A stretch of 64,000 bases of DNA from Lacticaseibacillus suibinensis (GCF_003946175.1 NZ_RHOK01000007.1:47199-111198); one strand, 5' to 3'; positions 26,793 through 34,978 are shown, counted from the first letter of the stretch. A program made the numbers and translations. The notes: generated by a model not told the origin, from the sequence alone.

Positions 26793-26810
26793 AAGCAAAA
26801 AGCGTGCCAA
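26793..26810 (-). promoter_or_regulatory. sigma-54 promoter of the GH88...rpoN...GH36 operon
   Basis: Minus strand TTGGCAC, five bases, TTGCTT: full consensus, 43 bp before the GH88 start. Nearly identical to the site before the GH28-like gene. Confidence 0.88.
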
Positions 26811-26954
26811 AATGTGTGGACCAGCATCAAAGTTCCGCCGCTGGTGGTTTTCACAGCCTAACCCGGCCGGTTTCTTGGTGCCGCTAAAATTTTTCTCTGC
26901 CTCGGTCATCATAGGCGCCTGTTGCCCGCCTTGCTGCCTTTACCGCGATTTTAC

Positions 26955-26983
26955 TTGTATAAAGTAACGGTTTTCGATACAAT
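26955..26983 (+). promoter_or_regulatory. sigma-A promoter of the Mn-type ABC operon
   Basis: TTGTAT, 17-bp spacer, TACAAT, just upstream of the putative MntR box. Confidence 0.6.
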
Positions 26984-26997
26984 AGATTTGAAAGAAA

Positions 26998-27013
26998 TTT
27001 AGTCATGCCTAAA
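26998..27013. promoter_or_regulatory. Putative MntR operator before the Mn-type ABC operon
   Basis: TTTAGTCATGCCTAAA is a near-perfect palindrome resembling MntR boxes, placed between the promoter and the ribosome site so that bound repressor would block elongation or initiation. Confidence 0.6.
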
Positions 27014-27028
27014 AATTGGAGGGGTTCC

Positions 27029-27766
27029 ATGTTAACCATCAAGAACCTCACCGTTGCTTACGATGCCACACCAGTGCTTGCTGATGCGACCGTGAACTTT
27101 AACGCCGGCAAAATCACTGGGATCATCGGTCCCAATGGTGCAGGAAAATCAACGCTCATCAAGGCCACGTTAGGCCTGATTAAAAGCCAAAGCGGCACTG
27201 CCGAATTCAACGGCCAGCCGCTCAGTCACCAAAAAAAAGCCATTGCCTACGTCGAGCAGCGCAAAGACCTTGATCTCAGTTTCCCCATTAATGTCTTAGA
27301 CGTTGTGCTCACCGGCACCTATGCCGACTTAGGCCTGCTCCGCAGCCCCGGCAAGGCGCAGCGGCAAGCCGCGCTGGCCGCTTTGGACCAGGTCGGCATG
27401 ACCGCCTTTGCCCAACGCCAAATCGGCAACCTGTCAGGCGGCCAGCTGCAGCGCGTCTTCGTGGCGCGGGCGATCGTCCAACAAGCCGACCTCATCATCC
27501 TCGATGAACCGTTTGTCGGCATTGATTTGCAAAGTGAAAATGCCATCATGGCGATTTTGCAGCAATGGCGTGACGCCGGTAAAACCATCATTGTGGTGCA
27601 CCATGACTTAAATAAAGTCACCCGTTACTTCGATGACCTGGTGGTGATGAACCACGGCATTGTCGACTACGGCCCGGTCAATGAGGTTTACACGGCCCGC
27701 AACATTGAACAAACCTTCTCGGCGGACCTCTCCGCGGTTTTATTCGATCAGGAGGTGCAAGCATGA
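27029..27766 (+). CDS. Manganese/zinc ABC transporter ATP-binding protein
   Basis: 245 aa. Walker A GPNGAGKST, signature LSGGQLQRV, Walker B LIILDEPFVGID and VVHHDL switch are intact; the sequence is typical of MntB/ZnuC-type ATPases. ATG at 27029 follows GGAGGGG; the open frame extends 8 codons upstream across the putative MntR box. The stop overlaps the permease ATG (ATGA). First gene of an ATPase-permease-binding protein operon. Confidence 0.93.
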   Translation: MLTIKNLTVAYDATPVLADATVNFNAGKITGIIGPNGAGKSTLIKATLGLIKSQSGTAEFNGQPLSHQKKAIAYVEQRKDLDLSFPINVLDVVLTGTYADLGLLRSPGKAQRQAALAALDQVGMTAFAQRQIGNLSGGQLQRVFVARAIVQQADLIILDEPFVGIDLQSENAIMAILQQWRDAGKTIIVVHHDLNKVTRYFDDLVVMNHGIVDYGPVNEVYTARNIEQTFSADLSAVLFDQEVQA

Positions 27767-28647
27767 CCACGATTACCGAATTCTTCGCGGCCTTGAGCCG
27801 CTACGACTTTTTGCAAAGTGCCCTACTCACTGCCATCATGGTCGGCATTATGTCTGGCATTATCGGCAGCTTCATTATCTTGCGTGGGATGTCCTTGATG
27901 GGTGACGCAATTTCCCATGCGGTGCTGCCAGGGGTAGCCGTGGCGTACATGCTGGGCATCAACGTGCTGGTGGGCGCCTCCGTGTTCGGCATTTTGGCGG
28001 CGCTACTGATTGGCTTCGTCGCCGCGCACAGTAAGGTCAAAACCGACACCGCCATCGGGGTGGTGTTCTCGGCCTTTTACGCCTTGGGGTTCATCCTGAT
28101 CTCCATGGCGGAAAGCGCGACGAACCTGCATCATATTCTGTTCGGGAATATCCTCGCTGTCAGCAACCATGACATCATGACCACCGCCATTGTGCTGGGC
28201 ATTGTGATTTTGTTCGTCACCATTTTCTACAAAGAGCTGCTCATCACCTCGTTTGATGAAACCTTCGCCGCCACTTATGGCCTGAAGGTGCAGCTCATTC
28301 ACTACAGCCTGATGCTGGTTTTGACGCTGGTCACGGTGTCGGCGCTGCAAACGGTGGGTATCATTCTGGTGGTGGCGATGCTGATCACCCCGGCTGCCAC
28401 CGCCTTTCTGTGGACCAACCGTTTGTCTTTGATGCTGATTTTATCCGCGGCCTTCGGGGTGGTTTCCGCCACTATCGGCTTGTATCTCAGCTACACCTTC
28501 AACTGGGCATCAGGCCCGGCGATTGTGCTGGTCGCCGCCGCCTTCTTCGCCATCGCCTTCATCTTCTCGCCGAAGCAAGGCTTTGTGCGGCTGAAGGCCA
28601 GCCTCGGCAAAAAAGCGCGGCCTAAGCTCAGCCAGGAGGTGCGCTGA
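27763..28647 (+). CDS. Manganese/zinc ABC transporter permease
   Basis: 294 aa, ABC-3 family, about nine hydrophobic helices. Features: IGSFIILRGMSLMGDAISHAVLPGVA near residue 30, HHILFGNILAVS, and the coupling region FDETFAATYGL. The family forms the channel for Mn(II), Zn(II) or Fe(II). Overlaps both neighbours by one to four bases, showing translational coupling. Confidence 0.93.
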   Translation: MTTITEFFAALSRYDFLQSALLTAIMVGIMSGIIGSFIILRGMSLMGDAISHAVLPGVAVAYMLGINVLVGASVFGILAALLIGFVAAHSKVKTDTAIGVVFSAFYALGFILISMAESATNLHHILFGNILAVSNHDIMTTAIVLGIVILFVTIFYKELLITSFDETFAATYGLKVQLIHYSLMLVLTLVTVSALQTVGIILVVAMLITPAATAFLWTNRLSLMLILSAAFGVVSATIGLYLSYTFNWASGPAIVLVAAAFFAIAFIFSPKQGFVRLKASLGKKARPKLSQEVR

Positions 28648-29591
28648 TGAAACGCATCTGGATCGCCCTCGCTGCCGTGGTCGCCATGCTCTCCGGCGTC
28701 TACTGGTTCCTCAGCGGTCGCGCTGACGCACCGCAAGCCAAAGCCCCCGGTCAAAAACTGCGCATCGTCACCACCAACTCGATTTTGGAGGATATGGTGC
28801 ACAATGTCGGCCAAGACCGCATCGAACTCTACAGCATCGTGCAGCGCGGCGTGGACCCGCATGAATACGAGCCTAAGCCAACCGATATTGCCCAGGCCAC
28901 CGAGGCCGATTTGATTTTCCATAACGGCCTGAACCTCGAAACCGGCGGCAGCGGCTGGTTTAACAAACTGGTGGCAACCGCGCATAAACACTTCGATGAA
29001 GACGTGTTCGCCGCAAGTACCGGTGTGAAGGCGCAGCACCTCACCACCAACGTCAACGAGCAAGACCCACACGCCTGGCTCGATTTGGCCAATGGCATGC
29101 AATACGTCAAAACCATCACCGCTAAAATGAAGGCGGCGGACCCCGCCAATGCCGAGTATTATCAGCAAAACGCGGACCGCTACCTCGCTAAACTGGGCGC
29201 CTTGCACCAAACCGCTCAGTCGCAGTTCCTTGATTTACCGGCCAGCCAGCGCCTGCTGGTCACTTCCGAAGGCGCGTTCAAGTACTTCGCCGCCTCGTAC
29301 CACGTCACACCGGCGTATATCTGGGAAATTAACACCGAATCGCAAGGCACGCCAGAGCAAATGGCAATGGTGCTCGCCAAAATTAGAAGCTCTGATGTGC
29401 GCAGTCTGTTCGTTGAAACTTCGGTGTCTCCGAAAGCGATGAACAAGGTGGCCCAGGAAACCGGCCTCAAAGTGTTCTCAAAGGTCTTCACCGACTCGCT
29501 CGCCAAACAAGGCCAGCCCGGTGATACCTACTACGACATGATGAAGTGGAACCTTGATCATATCCATGCTGGGCTGAGCGTCACCAACTAG
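28647..29591 (+). CDS. Manganese-type metal-binding protein (cluster A-I)
   Basis: 314 aa. Metal ligands line up with PsaA/MntC proteins: His in VDPHEYEP (about 71), His in DPHAWLD (about 133), Glu in TSEGAFKY (about 199) and Asp in FTDSLAKQ (about 274). His-His-Glu-Asp favours Mn(II) over the His-rich Zn(II) sites. Unusually, the N-terminal hydrophobic segment (WIALAAVVAMLSGVYWFLSG) has no Cys, so there is no lipobox; the protein is probably held by an uncleaved N-terminal helix. Confidence 0.92.
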   Translation: MKRIWIALAAVVAMLSGVYWFLSGRADAPQAKAPGQKLRIVTTNSILEDMVHNVGQDRIELYSIVQRGVDPHEYEPKPTDIAQATEADLIFHNGLNLETGGSGWFNKLVATAHKHFDEDVFAASTGVKAQHLTTNVNEQDPHAWLDLANGMQYVKTITAKMKAADPANAEYYQQNADRYLAKLGALHQTAQSQFLDLPASQRLLVTSEGAFKYFAASYHVTPAYIWEINTESQGTPEQMAMVLAKIRSSDVRSLFVETSVSPKAMNKVAQETGLKVFSKVFTDSLAKQGQPGDTYYDMMKWNLDHIHAGLSVTN

Positions 29592-29601
29592 ATTTTCCTC
29601 G

Positions 29602-29632
29602 ACCGCAGTTGCTGCACATGCTGCGGTTTTTT
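29602..29632 (+). terminator. Terminator of the Mn-type ABC operon
   Basis: ACCGCAG (29602-29608) pairs with CTGCGGT (29621-29627), followed by T6. Confidence 0.7.
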
Positions 29633-29645
29633 GGTGCGACCACAC

Positions 29646-29671
29646 AAAAAGGGCCGCACGCGGCGACCCTT
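29646..29671 (-). terminator. Terminator of the HAD gene
   Basis: AAGGGCCGC pairs with GGCGACCCTT around ACGC; on the minus strand a T-run follows. Confidence 0.65.
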
Positions 29672-29682
29672 CTTGTGGTCAG

Positions 29683-30498
29683 TTAGGCCTTCAACACAAA
29701 CTTCTCAATGGCCTTGGAGATGCCATCATTGTCATTAGTATCTGTAATGTAATCAGCATGCGCCTTGGCGAGTTCGGAGCCATTGCCCATGCAGACCGCC
29801 AGGCCCACCGTGCTGAACATCGCCAGATCATTGCCTTCGTCTCCGAAGCCCATCATTTCGTCTGGCGTGATGCCAATGGTTTCACCCAACGCCTTCAAGC
29901 CTTGGCCCTTGTCGACGCCTTTCGCCATCGCTTCCAGGAAGTAACGGCCGGCGCGAATGACCGAATAATCATCCCCAAATGCCGCCCGCACGGAATCTTC
30001 CACCCCGTCGAGCAGGTCTTGGGTGCCGACGAACAGGCCCTTGGCAATTGCAAAATTTGCAGGTAATTCCTCCGGCTGGCGGATAAACAGCCCGGCTTCA
30101 TTTTCCACGGCTTGCACAGCGGTAATAAAGTCCACATCGTGATCAGCGGTGTAGATTTGGCTATTTTCATCCAGCACGTTGAAGGGAATGTCATGCGCTG
30201 CAGCAAAAGCGGTCAAGGTCCGGTAGCCGGCATTGTCAATCAGCTGCTTGGCCACCACTTGGCCGGTGATGGATTCAATCACGGCGCCGTTGTAGGTCAC
30301 CACATACTGCTCCGGCCCAGCCACGCCGAGTTCCGTCAGGTACGGCTTCACCCCAGCTAACGGCCGACCGGTGCACAACACAATTTTTAGGCCGCGCTCT
30401 AGGCAGGCTTTGATTGCCGTCAGCGTGCTCGGCAGGATTTTGCCTTGTGAAGAGAGCAGGGTATCATCGATATCTAAAGCAATGAGTTTGATGGTCAT
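29683..30498 (-). CDS. Cof-type HAD-superfamily phosphatase
   Basis: 271 aa. Motif I LDIDDTLL with both catalytic Asp residues, motif II CTGRP, Lys in motif III region (KGVDKGQGL) and motif IV GDEGNDLAM. Typical Cof/YidA-like sugar-phosphate phosphatase, cytoplasmic. Monocistronic and divergent from the AraC-type gene; GGAGGA precedes the ATG. Substrate unknown. Confidence 0.92.
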   Translation of the reverse strand: MTIKLIALDIDDTLLSSQGKILPSTLTAIKACLERGLKIVLCTGRPLAGVKPYLTELGVAGPEQYVVTYNGAVIESITGQVVAKQLIDNAGYRTLTAFAAAHDIPFNVLDENSQIYTADHDVDFITAVQAVENEAGLFIRQPEELPANFAIAKGLFVGTQDLLDGVEDSVRAAFGDDYSVIRAGRYFLEAMAKGVDKGQGLKALGETIGITPDEMMGFGDEGNDLAMFSTVGLAVCMGNGSELAKAHADYITDTNDNDGISKAIEKFVLKA

Positions 30499-30541
30499 GA
30501 GATTCCTCCTTGTGATTCGCTTTTCTTCATCGTAGCATGAA

Positions 30542-30555
30542 AGAAAGCGCTAACT
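30542..30555. promoter_or_regulatory. cre-like site before the AraC-family gene
   Basis: AGAAAGCGCTAACT fits 12 of 14 positions of the cre consensus; it lies in the divergent intergenic region 45 bp before the AraC-type start. Confidence 0.3.
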
Positions 30556-30599
30556 GGTCAACTTTAAAACCAATGCCAGACAGTTTGGAGGTTTTTGCG

Positions 30600-31448
30600 A
30601 TGCCGATTTTATTTGAGCAAGTCGAACAGTGGCCCAACTTGCCCTTCAAGTTTTTTCAAAATGATCCGCGGGAAGGCATCGATTACCCGGCCCACTGGCA
30701 CCCTGGCATTGAGCTGAACTTTCTGGTGGCAGGCGCACCGCTCACTTTTACCGCTAATGGCGTCCCTTATCGCTATCACCCTGGCGATTGCTGGGCCACT
30801 GACCGCCGGGTGATTCACAGTGCCAGCGGCGACTCGCAAGCCACCTGGGACGAGTTTGGCTTCATTATCGATGAGACCTTTCTAGCGCACAAGCTCCCTA
30901 GCAGCGGCCAGTGGCTCGTGCAGATGCAAGGCGACCAGCCGCGGCAAGCGCACCCTGAAGCCTACCAAGCCATCTACGACCATGGTCTCGCCATCCGCGA
31001 CCTGATTGCCGCCGGTGTCGATGAGTATCGGCGGCTGGCGATTTTGAGCCACTTTTACGCGCTGCTGATTGAACTGGGCCAGCACTTCACCACCAGCGTT
31101 TCCCAAACCGTGACCGCTAATCCGCACCTGGTGGACCAGGTGATGGCCGTAATCAATCGCGACTATGCCAAACCGCTGCATGGCCCGGAACTGGCCGCAG
31201 CGGCACATGTTTCTTTAACCACCTTGAACCAGCAATTCCAGGCCCACCTGCAACTTACCGTTGGCGGCTACTTGCGCCTCGTGCGCCTGCTTAACGCCCG
31301 GCGGCTGTTGATTGAAACCACCAGTAGCATTGATTACATCGCGGCGGTGTGCGGTTTTGGCAGCACCAAGAGCTTCCAGCGCAACTTCAAAACCTGGACC
31401 GGCCAGTCGCCGGCGCAGTTCCGGGAGCTGCCGACGCAGAAACCGTAG
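30600..31448 (+). CDS. AraC-family transcriptional regulator with cupin sensor domain
   Basis: 282 aa from the ATG at 30600, 8 nt after GGAGG; the frame is open further upstream without a ribosome site. N-terminal cupin-like sensing domain (YPAHWHPGIELNFLVAG, about 30-46) and C-terminal double HTH (LAAAAHVSLTTLNQQFQAHL and DYIAAVCGFGSTKSFQRNF). Such regulators usually respond to a sugar. No carbohydrate operon is adjacent, so the target is unclear. Confidence 0.9.
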   Translation: MPILFEQVEQWPNLPFKFFQNDPREGIDYPAHWHPGIELNFLVAGAPLTFTANGVPYRYHPGDCWATDRRVIHSASGDSQATWDEFGFIIDETFLAHKLPSSGQWLVQMQGDQPRQAHPEAYQAIYDHGLAIRDLIAAGVDEYRRLAILSHFYALLIELGQHFTTSVSQTVTANPHLVDQVMAVINRDYAKPLHGPELAAAAHVSLTTLNQQFQAHLQLTVGGYLRLVRLLNARRLLIETTSSIDYIAAVCGFGSTKSFQRNFKTWTGQSPAQFRELPTQKP

Positions 31449-31526
31449 GCCACTCACGAATTGACCCCGCAAATAGCGATTGCCACCGCTCATGGCAATC
31501 GCTATTTGGTTACCACCAGACGAATT

Positions 31527-31578
31527 AACATTTCAGCAACATCTTAGCAACATTTCACCAATGCCCCTCAACTATGCT
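31527..31578 (+). promoter_or_regulatory. Direct-repeat operator and -10 element, copy 1
   Basis: Three direct repeats at 11-bp steps (AACATTTCAGC, AACATCTTAGC, AACATTTCACC, 31527-31559) end 13 bp before a TATGCT -10 element. The layout is typical of OmpR-family activator sites and is repeated with identical phasing at 34237-34288. Confidence 0.65.
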
Positions 31579-31603
31579 GGCATTATCAAACTTAGAGGAG
31601 CAA

Positions 31604-31705
31604 ATGGCGCTACAACCATTCAAACTGGTGACCCTCGCCGGTCGCGCCGGAAGCATTCTTTTTGCTATCCTTTTTCCCGCCTGCAACCACTGGCCGACTG
31701 ACTGA
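31604..31705 (+). CDS. Possible small peptide ORF (33 aa)
   Basis: ATG at 31604 with GAGGAG only 3 nt upstream, directly after the direct-repeat promoter. The peptide has a basic start and hydrophobic middle (SILFAILFPAC). It is not recognisable and could be chance; the close ribosome-site spacing argues for caution. Confidence 0.25.
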   Translation: MALQPFKLVTLAGRAGSILFAILFPACNHWPTD

Positions 31706-31772
31706 TATTTTTGAGGAGAACGGGGCGAACTAGGCTATACTCAATTTAGCCAACCGCCTGGAGGATCAAATC

Positions 31773-32474
31773 ATGCTCAATTTCATCATTGAACGATTTC
31801 ATCTACCAATCCATCTCGACCATCGCCGTGATCGGATTGCTTTATATGCGGCATTATCCGTACCCATCAGTTTGCTGATGGCCGCGACCAAATTGCTTCT
31901 GGGGGTGGTTTTTCTCTCCAGTTGGTTGCTGATTTTCGGTGCTTATTACACCGTCCTCTTAACCGTCAAAGTCCTGGCCTTGTGGCGCTACCATCGTATT
32001 CGCGTCAGTGATTCGCCGGTCATGGCAAAAATCCAAGCAGAACAGGCGTTTTTAACTTTAGGCGGCCTGGGTTTTTGTCTGATTGGCGTTACCTTCGGCA
32101 TTTTCTGCTATGTCATGTATCGGCATGGTTACAACCAGCAGTTTGACTTGAACGCCGCACTGGTGATTGCCATGATTGGCTTTACCAAACTGACCGCCGC
32201 AATCATCGGGCTGGTGCGTTCGCGGCATCTGCTGAGTCCCTTGATCACGCTCCTCAAAGCATACAGCGTCGCTGATGGCATGACCGCAATGGTACTGACG
32301 CAATATGCGCTGTTGACCTACCAGCACAGTGCCAGCGTCTCCACGACGACCGGACTGTTTGGCATGGCCATCAGTGTGGTGGTCATTCTGGTTGGTCTTT
32401 GGATCACGTTGTTTGCCGCGCATCGTGATTTAACTCAAGAAGAAAACGAGGAAAGCTCATGCAACAAATACTAG
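31773..32474 (+). CDS. Membrane protein of unknown function, linked to two-component system
   Basis: 233 aa with about six hydrophobic segments (first near residues 25-45, last near 200-220) and a short acidic, charged C-terminus. It is not a family I recognise with confidence. ATG follows GGAGGA. Its last 16 bases overlap the response-regulator gene, so the two are translationally coupled; it may be a sensor accessory or a target in cell-envelope stress. Confidence 0.75.
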   Translation: MLNFIIERFHLPIHLDHRRDRIALYAALSVPISLLMAATKLLLGVVFLSSWLLIFGAYYTVLLTVKVLALWRYHRIRVSDSPVMAKIQAEQAFLTLGGLGFCLIGVTFGIFCYVMYRHGYNQQFDLNAALVIAMIGFTKLTAAIIGLVRSRHLLSPLITLLKAYSVADGMTAMVLTQYALLTYQHSASVSTTTGLFGMAISVVVILVGLWITLFAAHRDLTQEENEESSCNKY

Positions 32475-33142
32475 TCGTCGAAGATGATGAAAAATTCAAC
32501 GCCATTCTGACCCGGACTCTGACCCAGGCCGGCTACCAGGCCGCTGGGGCCTTAAGTGCCAATGCCGCGTACAACCTGATGTACGACCAAACTTTCGACT
32601 TGATCCTCTCTGATATCATGATGCCTGACATTGATGGCTATTCATTCGCCGAAACCGTCCGCCGCACGGATCCCGCCATTCCTATTCTTTTCATCACGGC
32701 CCGCGACGACATCGCCTCCAAAGAGAAAGGCTTCAACATCGGGATCGATGACTACATGATCAAGCCCATTCAGCTCGATGAGTTGAAACTGCGCGTCCAC
32801 GCCTTACTCCGCCGGGCCAACATCGGCAAAACCAGCCGGCTCGTGGTGGGTAATGTCAGCCTGGATCAGGAAGGGCGAGTCGCCTTGCTCAATGGCGAAG
32901 AAGTGGCCCTCACTGTGCGCGAGTTCAACCTGCTCACCAAATTTCTAACTTATCCCGGCCACGCCTTTTCACGCGCCGAATTAATCAATGAATTCTGGGA
33001 CCTTGATAGCGAAACTTCGATGCGCGCAGTCGATGTCTACATTACCAAGCTACGCGATAAATTCGCCACCGCTGACGGTTTCGCCATCAAAACCGTTCAC
33101 GGCCTCGGCTACAAAGGAGTCCTGCTTAATGGCGAAAAATAA
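32459..33142 (+). CDS. OmpR-family response regulator
   Basis: 227 aa. Receiver domain with acidic pair EDDEKF (8-10), phosphoacceptor Asp in LILSDIMMPDIDGY (about 52), Thr in FITARDD and Lys in YMIKPIQ; C-terminal winged helix (VREFNLLTKFLTYPGHAFSR... VDVYITKLRDKF). Overlaps both neighbours, forming a tight operon with the histidine kinase. The duplicated direct repeats at 31.5 and 34.2 kb are the probable binding sites. Confidence 0.95.
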   Translation: MQQILVVEDDEKFNAILTRTLTQAGYQAAGALSANAAYNLMYDQTFDLILSDIMMPDIDGYSFAETVRRTDPAIPILFITARDDIASKEKGFNIGIDDYMIKPIQLDELKLRVHALLRRANIGKTSRLVVGNVSLDQEGRVALLNGEEVALTVREFNLLTKFLTYPGHAFSRAELINEFWDLDSETSMRAVDVYITKLRDKFATADGFAIKTVHGLGYKGVLLNGEK

Positions 33143-34181
33143 GCCTACTTTTCGCGCCCAAGCGGCCAGCTTCTCTTGGATCGAACTCACCATTTTGTTT
33201 CTAGGCTTCGGCCTTTTGGCAGCGGTGCCAGGGCTGATCTATAGCGGCGACTGGCAAAGTGTGCTTTCGCCTTTTGCCGGCTGGTATTTGCTCTATTGTT
33301 TGCTGGTGGCAATCGGGTTTGCCTTGCTGGCGGCGTGGCAACGCTATCGCACTTTTGCCAAGCCGCTGCAGGCCCTAAGCATCGCCGCCGAAAAAGTGGC
33401 AAGTGGTGATTACTCCGTTTACTTGCCGCCAGTCCACCGCCCGGAGCGCTACGATTACCTCGATGCTATGTTTGCTAATTTTAACACCATGGTCGCCGAA
33501 CTCGGCTCGATTGAAACTCTACGCGGTGACTTTGTGGCGAATGTGTCGCATGAATTTAAGCGGCCACTCGCCGTCATCAAAAGCTATTCTGAAGCCTTGC
33601 AAAAAGACGATCTCGATTCTGAAACGCAAGCGGCCTATCTTGCGACCATCAACACTGCGGCTACTGACTTGGCAGATTTGGTGTCAAATATTTTGCGCCT
33701 CAATAAGTTAGAAACCCAAACCACCCAGCCGGAGCGCACCACTTTTGACTTGGTTGAACAGCTGACGCAGGTCATCTTCGCCAGCGACCCTAGGTTAGAT
33801 GAGCACCAATTAGAGCTGGCAGTCGCCATGCCGGAAAAACTGGCCATGATGGGTGATCCTGAGCTGTTGAAAGTCGTCTGGAACAATCTGCTGGCCAATG
33901 CCATCAAGTTTACGCCAGATCATGGCACCATTACGCTTGCGGTCAAGGCTCAGGCCCAGCATGTGGCAGTCAGCTTCACCGATACCGGCATCGGCATGGA
34001 CCAGGCTACCCAGACCCATATGTTTCAGAAGTTCTTCCAAGGTGACCGCTCCCACGCGGGCCTCGGCAACGGTCTAGGCTTGGCCATGGTCGCTTCAATC
34101 CTGAAATTAGTCCACGGCCACATCGCCGTCACCAGTGAAGTTGGCGTCGGTAGCACTTTCACCGTAACGCTTCCTCGCTAA
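33129..34181 (+). CDS. Sensor histidine kinase
   Basis: 350 aa. Two hydrophobic segments near residues 15-37 and 50-75 enclose only a very short external loop, so it probably senses the membrane or a partner protein rather than a soluble ligand. A HAMP segment follows, then HisKA with ANVSHEFKRPLAVI (phospho-His about 145), N-box NNLLANAIKF, DTGIGMD and GLGNGLGLAM. The H-box has FKRP where LRTP is usual. ATG at 33129 follows AAAGGAG and overlaps the regulator gene by 14 bp. Confidence 0.94.
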   Translation: MAKNKPTFRAQAASFSWIELTILFLGFGLLAAVPGLIYSGDWQSVLSPFAGWYLLYCLLVAIGFALLAAWQRYRTFAKPLQALSIAAEKVASGDYSVYLPPVHRPERYDYLDAMFANFNTMVAELGSIETLRGDFVANVSHEFKRPLAVIKSYSEALQKDDLDSETQAAYLATINTAATDLADLVSNILRLNKLETQTTQPERTTFDLVEQLTQVIFASDPRLDEHQLELAVAMPEKLAMMGDPELLKVVWNNLLANAIKFTPDHGTITLAVKAQAQHVAVSFTDTGIGMDQATQTHMFQKFFQGDRSHAGLGNGLGLAMVASILKLVHGHIAVTSEVGVGSTFTVTLPR

Positions 34182-34185
34182 CGCT

Positions 34186-34219
34186 TTCGCCTACGCATTG
34201 TGCGTGGGCGAATTTTTTT
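34186..34219 (+). terminator. Terminator of the two-component operon
   Basis: TTCGCCTACGCA pairs with TGCGTGGGCGAA (one mismatch), followed by T7. Confidence 0.8.
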
Positions 34220-34236
34220 GGCTACTTTTGCGAATT

Positions 34237-34288
34237 AACATCTCAGCAACATCTCGTGAACATTTCGCCAATACTTGCTGGCTATACT
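34237..34288 (+). promoter_or_regulatory. Direct-repeat operator and -10 element, copy 2
   Basis: AACATCTCAGC, AACATCTCGTG, AACATTTCGCC at 11-bp steps (34237-34269), then 13 bp, then TATACT. Same design as the site at 31527-31578, so the gene at 34328 is likely a target of the adjacent response regulator. Confidence 0.7.
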
Positions 34289-34327
34289 GACGTTGTTAAT
34301 TAGTTAAGCCAAAAGGAGCTCAATATC

Positions 34328-34840
34328 ATGACAGAAAACAACTTTATCGCTTTCGAATATTTCGAACAACGCATCCCCAAAACGATGCAAAATGCCTACA
34401 TCGACGGCTACGCCAATTTCGGCTGGGCAGTCATCGACCAAACCCCAGACATCGGCAAAAACACGGTCACCTTAAAACTCAAGCGTGACCGCAACCTCCC
34501 GGAAAAAGCCAACCTCAATCGCCTGCAAAAACAATTTGAACAGGAAATGGCGGCGGCGGCCGGGCTGGAACGGAGCAAAGCTTCCTACCCCACCATCATC
34601 GCCATGACCATCGGTTTGATTGGCACCGCGTTTATGGCCGGCTCGGTGTTCGCCGTCACGAATCAGCTCGTCATTCTCTGCGCTATTCTGGCCGTTCCGG
34701 CCTTTATCGGCTGGGCACTTGGCTATTTCAGCTACGGCTGGGCTAAGACCCGCCGCATCGCCAAAGTCGCCCCAATTTTGGAACAAGCCTATGACGCCGC
34801 CGCAGCGTATTGTCAGCAAGCTTTCCAGCTGCTGCACTGA
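34328..34840 (+). CDS. Small membrane protein of unknown function, probable target of the two-component system
   Basis: 170 aa. About 85 soluble N-terminal residues with a charged helix, then two hydrophobic helices (about 88-108 and 112-132) and a short helical tail. No family recognised. ATG follows AAAAGGAGC. It starts a run of small membrane protein genes (34.3-35.2 kb) under the duplicated direct-repeat promoter, which suggests an envelope-stress role. Confidence 0.78.
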   Translation: MTENNFIAFEYFEQRIPKTMQNAYIDGYANFGWAVIDQTPDIGKNTVTLKLKRDRNLPEKANLNRLQKQFEQEMAAAAGLERSKASYPTIIAMTIGLIGTAFMAGSVFAVTNQLVILCAILAVPAFIGWALGYFSYGWAKTRRIAKVAPILEQAYDAAAAYCQQAFQLLH

Positions 34841-34850
34841 GGCGATGCCC

Positions 34851-34958
34851 ATGAAGCAACGTCAACTCCTAGTGCTGGTCGCCTTATCCAGTGCGCTGGC
34901 ATTGATCTGGCGGCAAACAACGCGCCGGCCGAACATCAAGCTCCCCACTCACCGTTAA
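34851..34958 (+). CDS. Possible 35-aa single-span membrane peptide
   Basis: ATG at 34851, 10 bp after the previous stop. MKQR, a hydrophobic stretch (LLVLVALSSALALIW), then a basic tail with RRP: a positive-inside single-span pattern. The ribosome site (GAGGCG) is weak. Not recognised. Confidence 0.4.
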   Translation: MKQRQLLVLVALSSALALIWRQTTRRPNIKLPTHR

Positions 34959-34978
34959 TCTAGAAAGAGGTATTCAAA

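Noticed and set aside
28491..29210. 239-codon open frame on the minus strand
   Set aside because: Antisense to the Mn-type permease and binding-protein genes; composition reflects GC-rich codons only.
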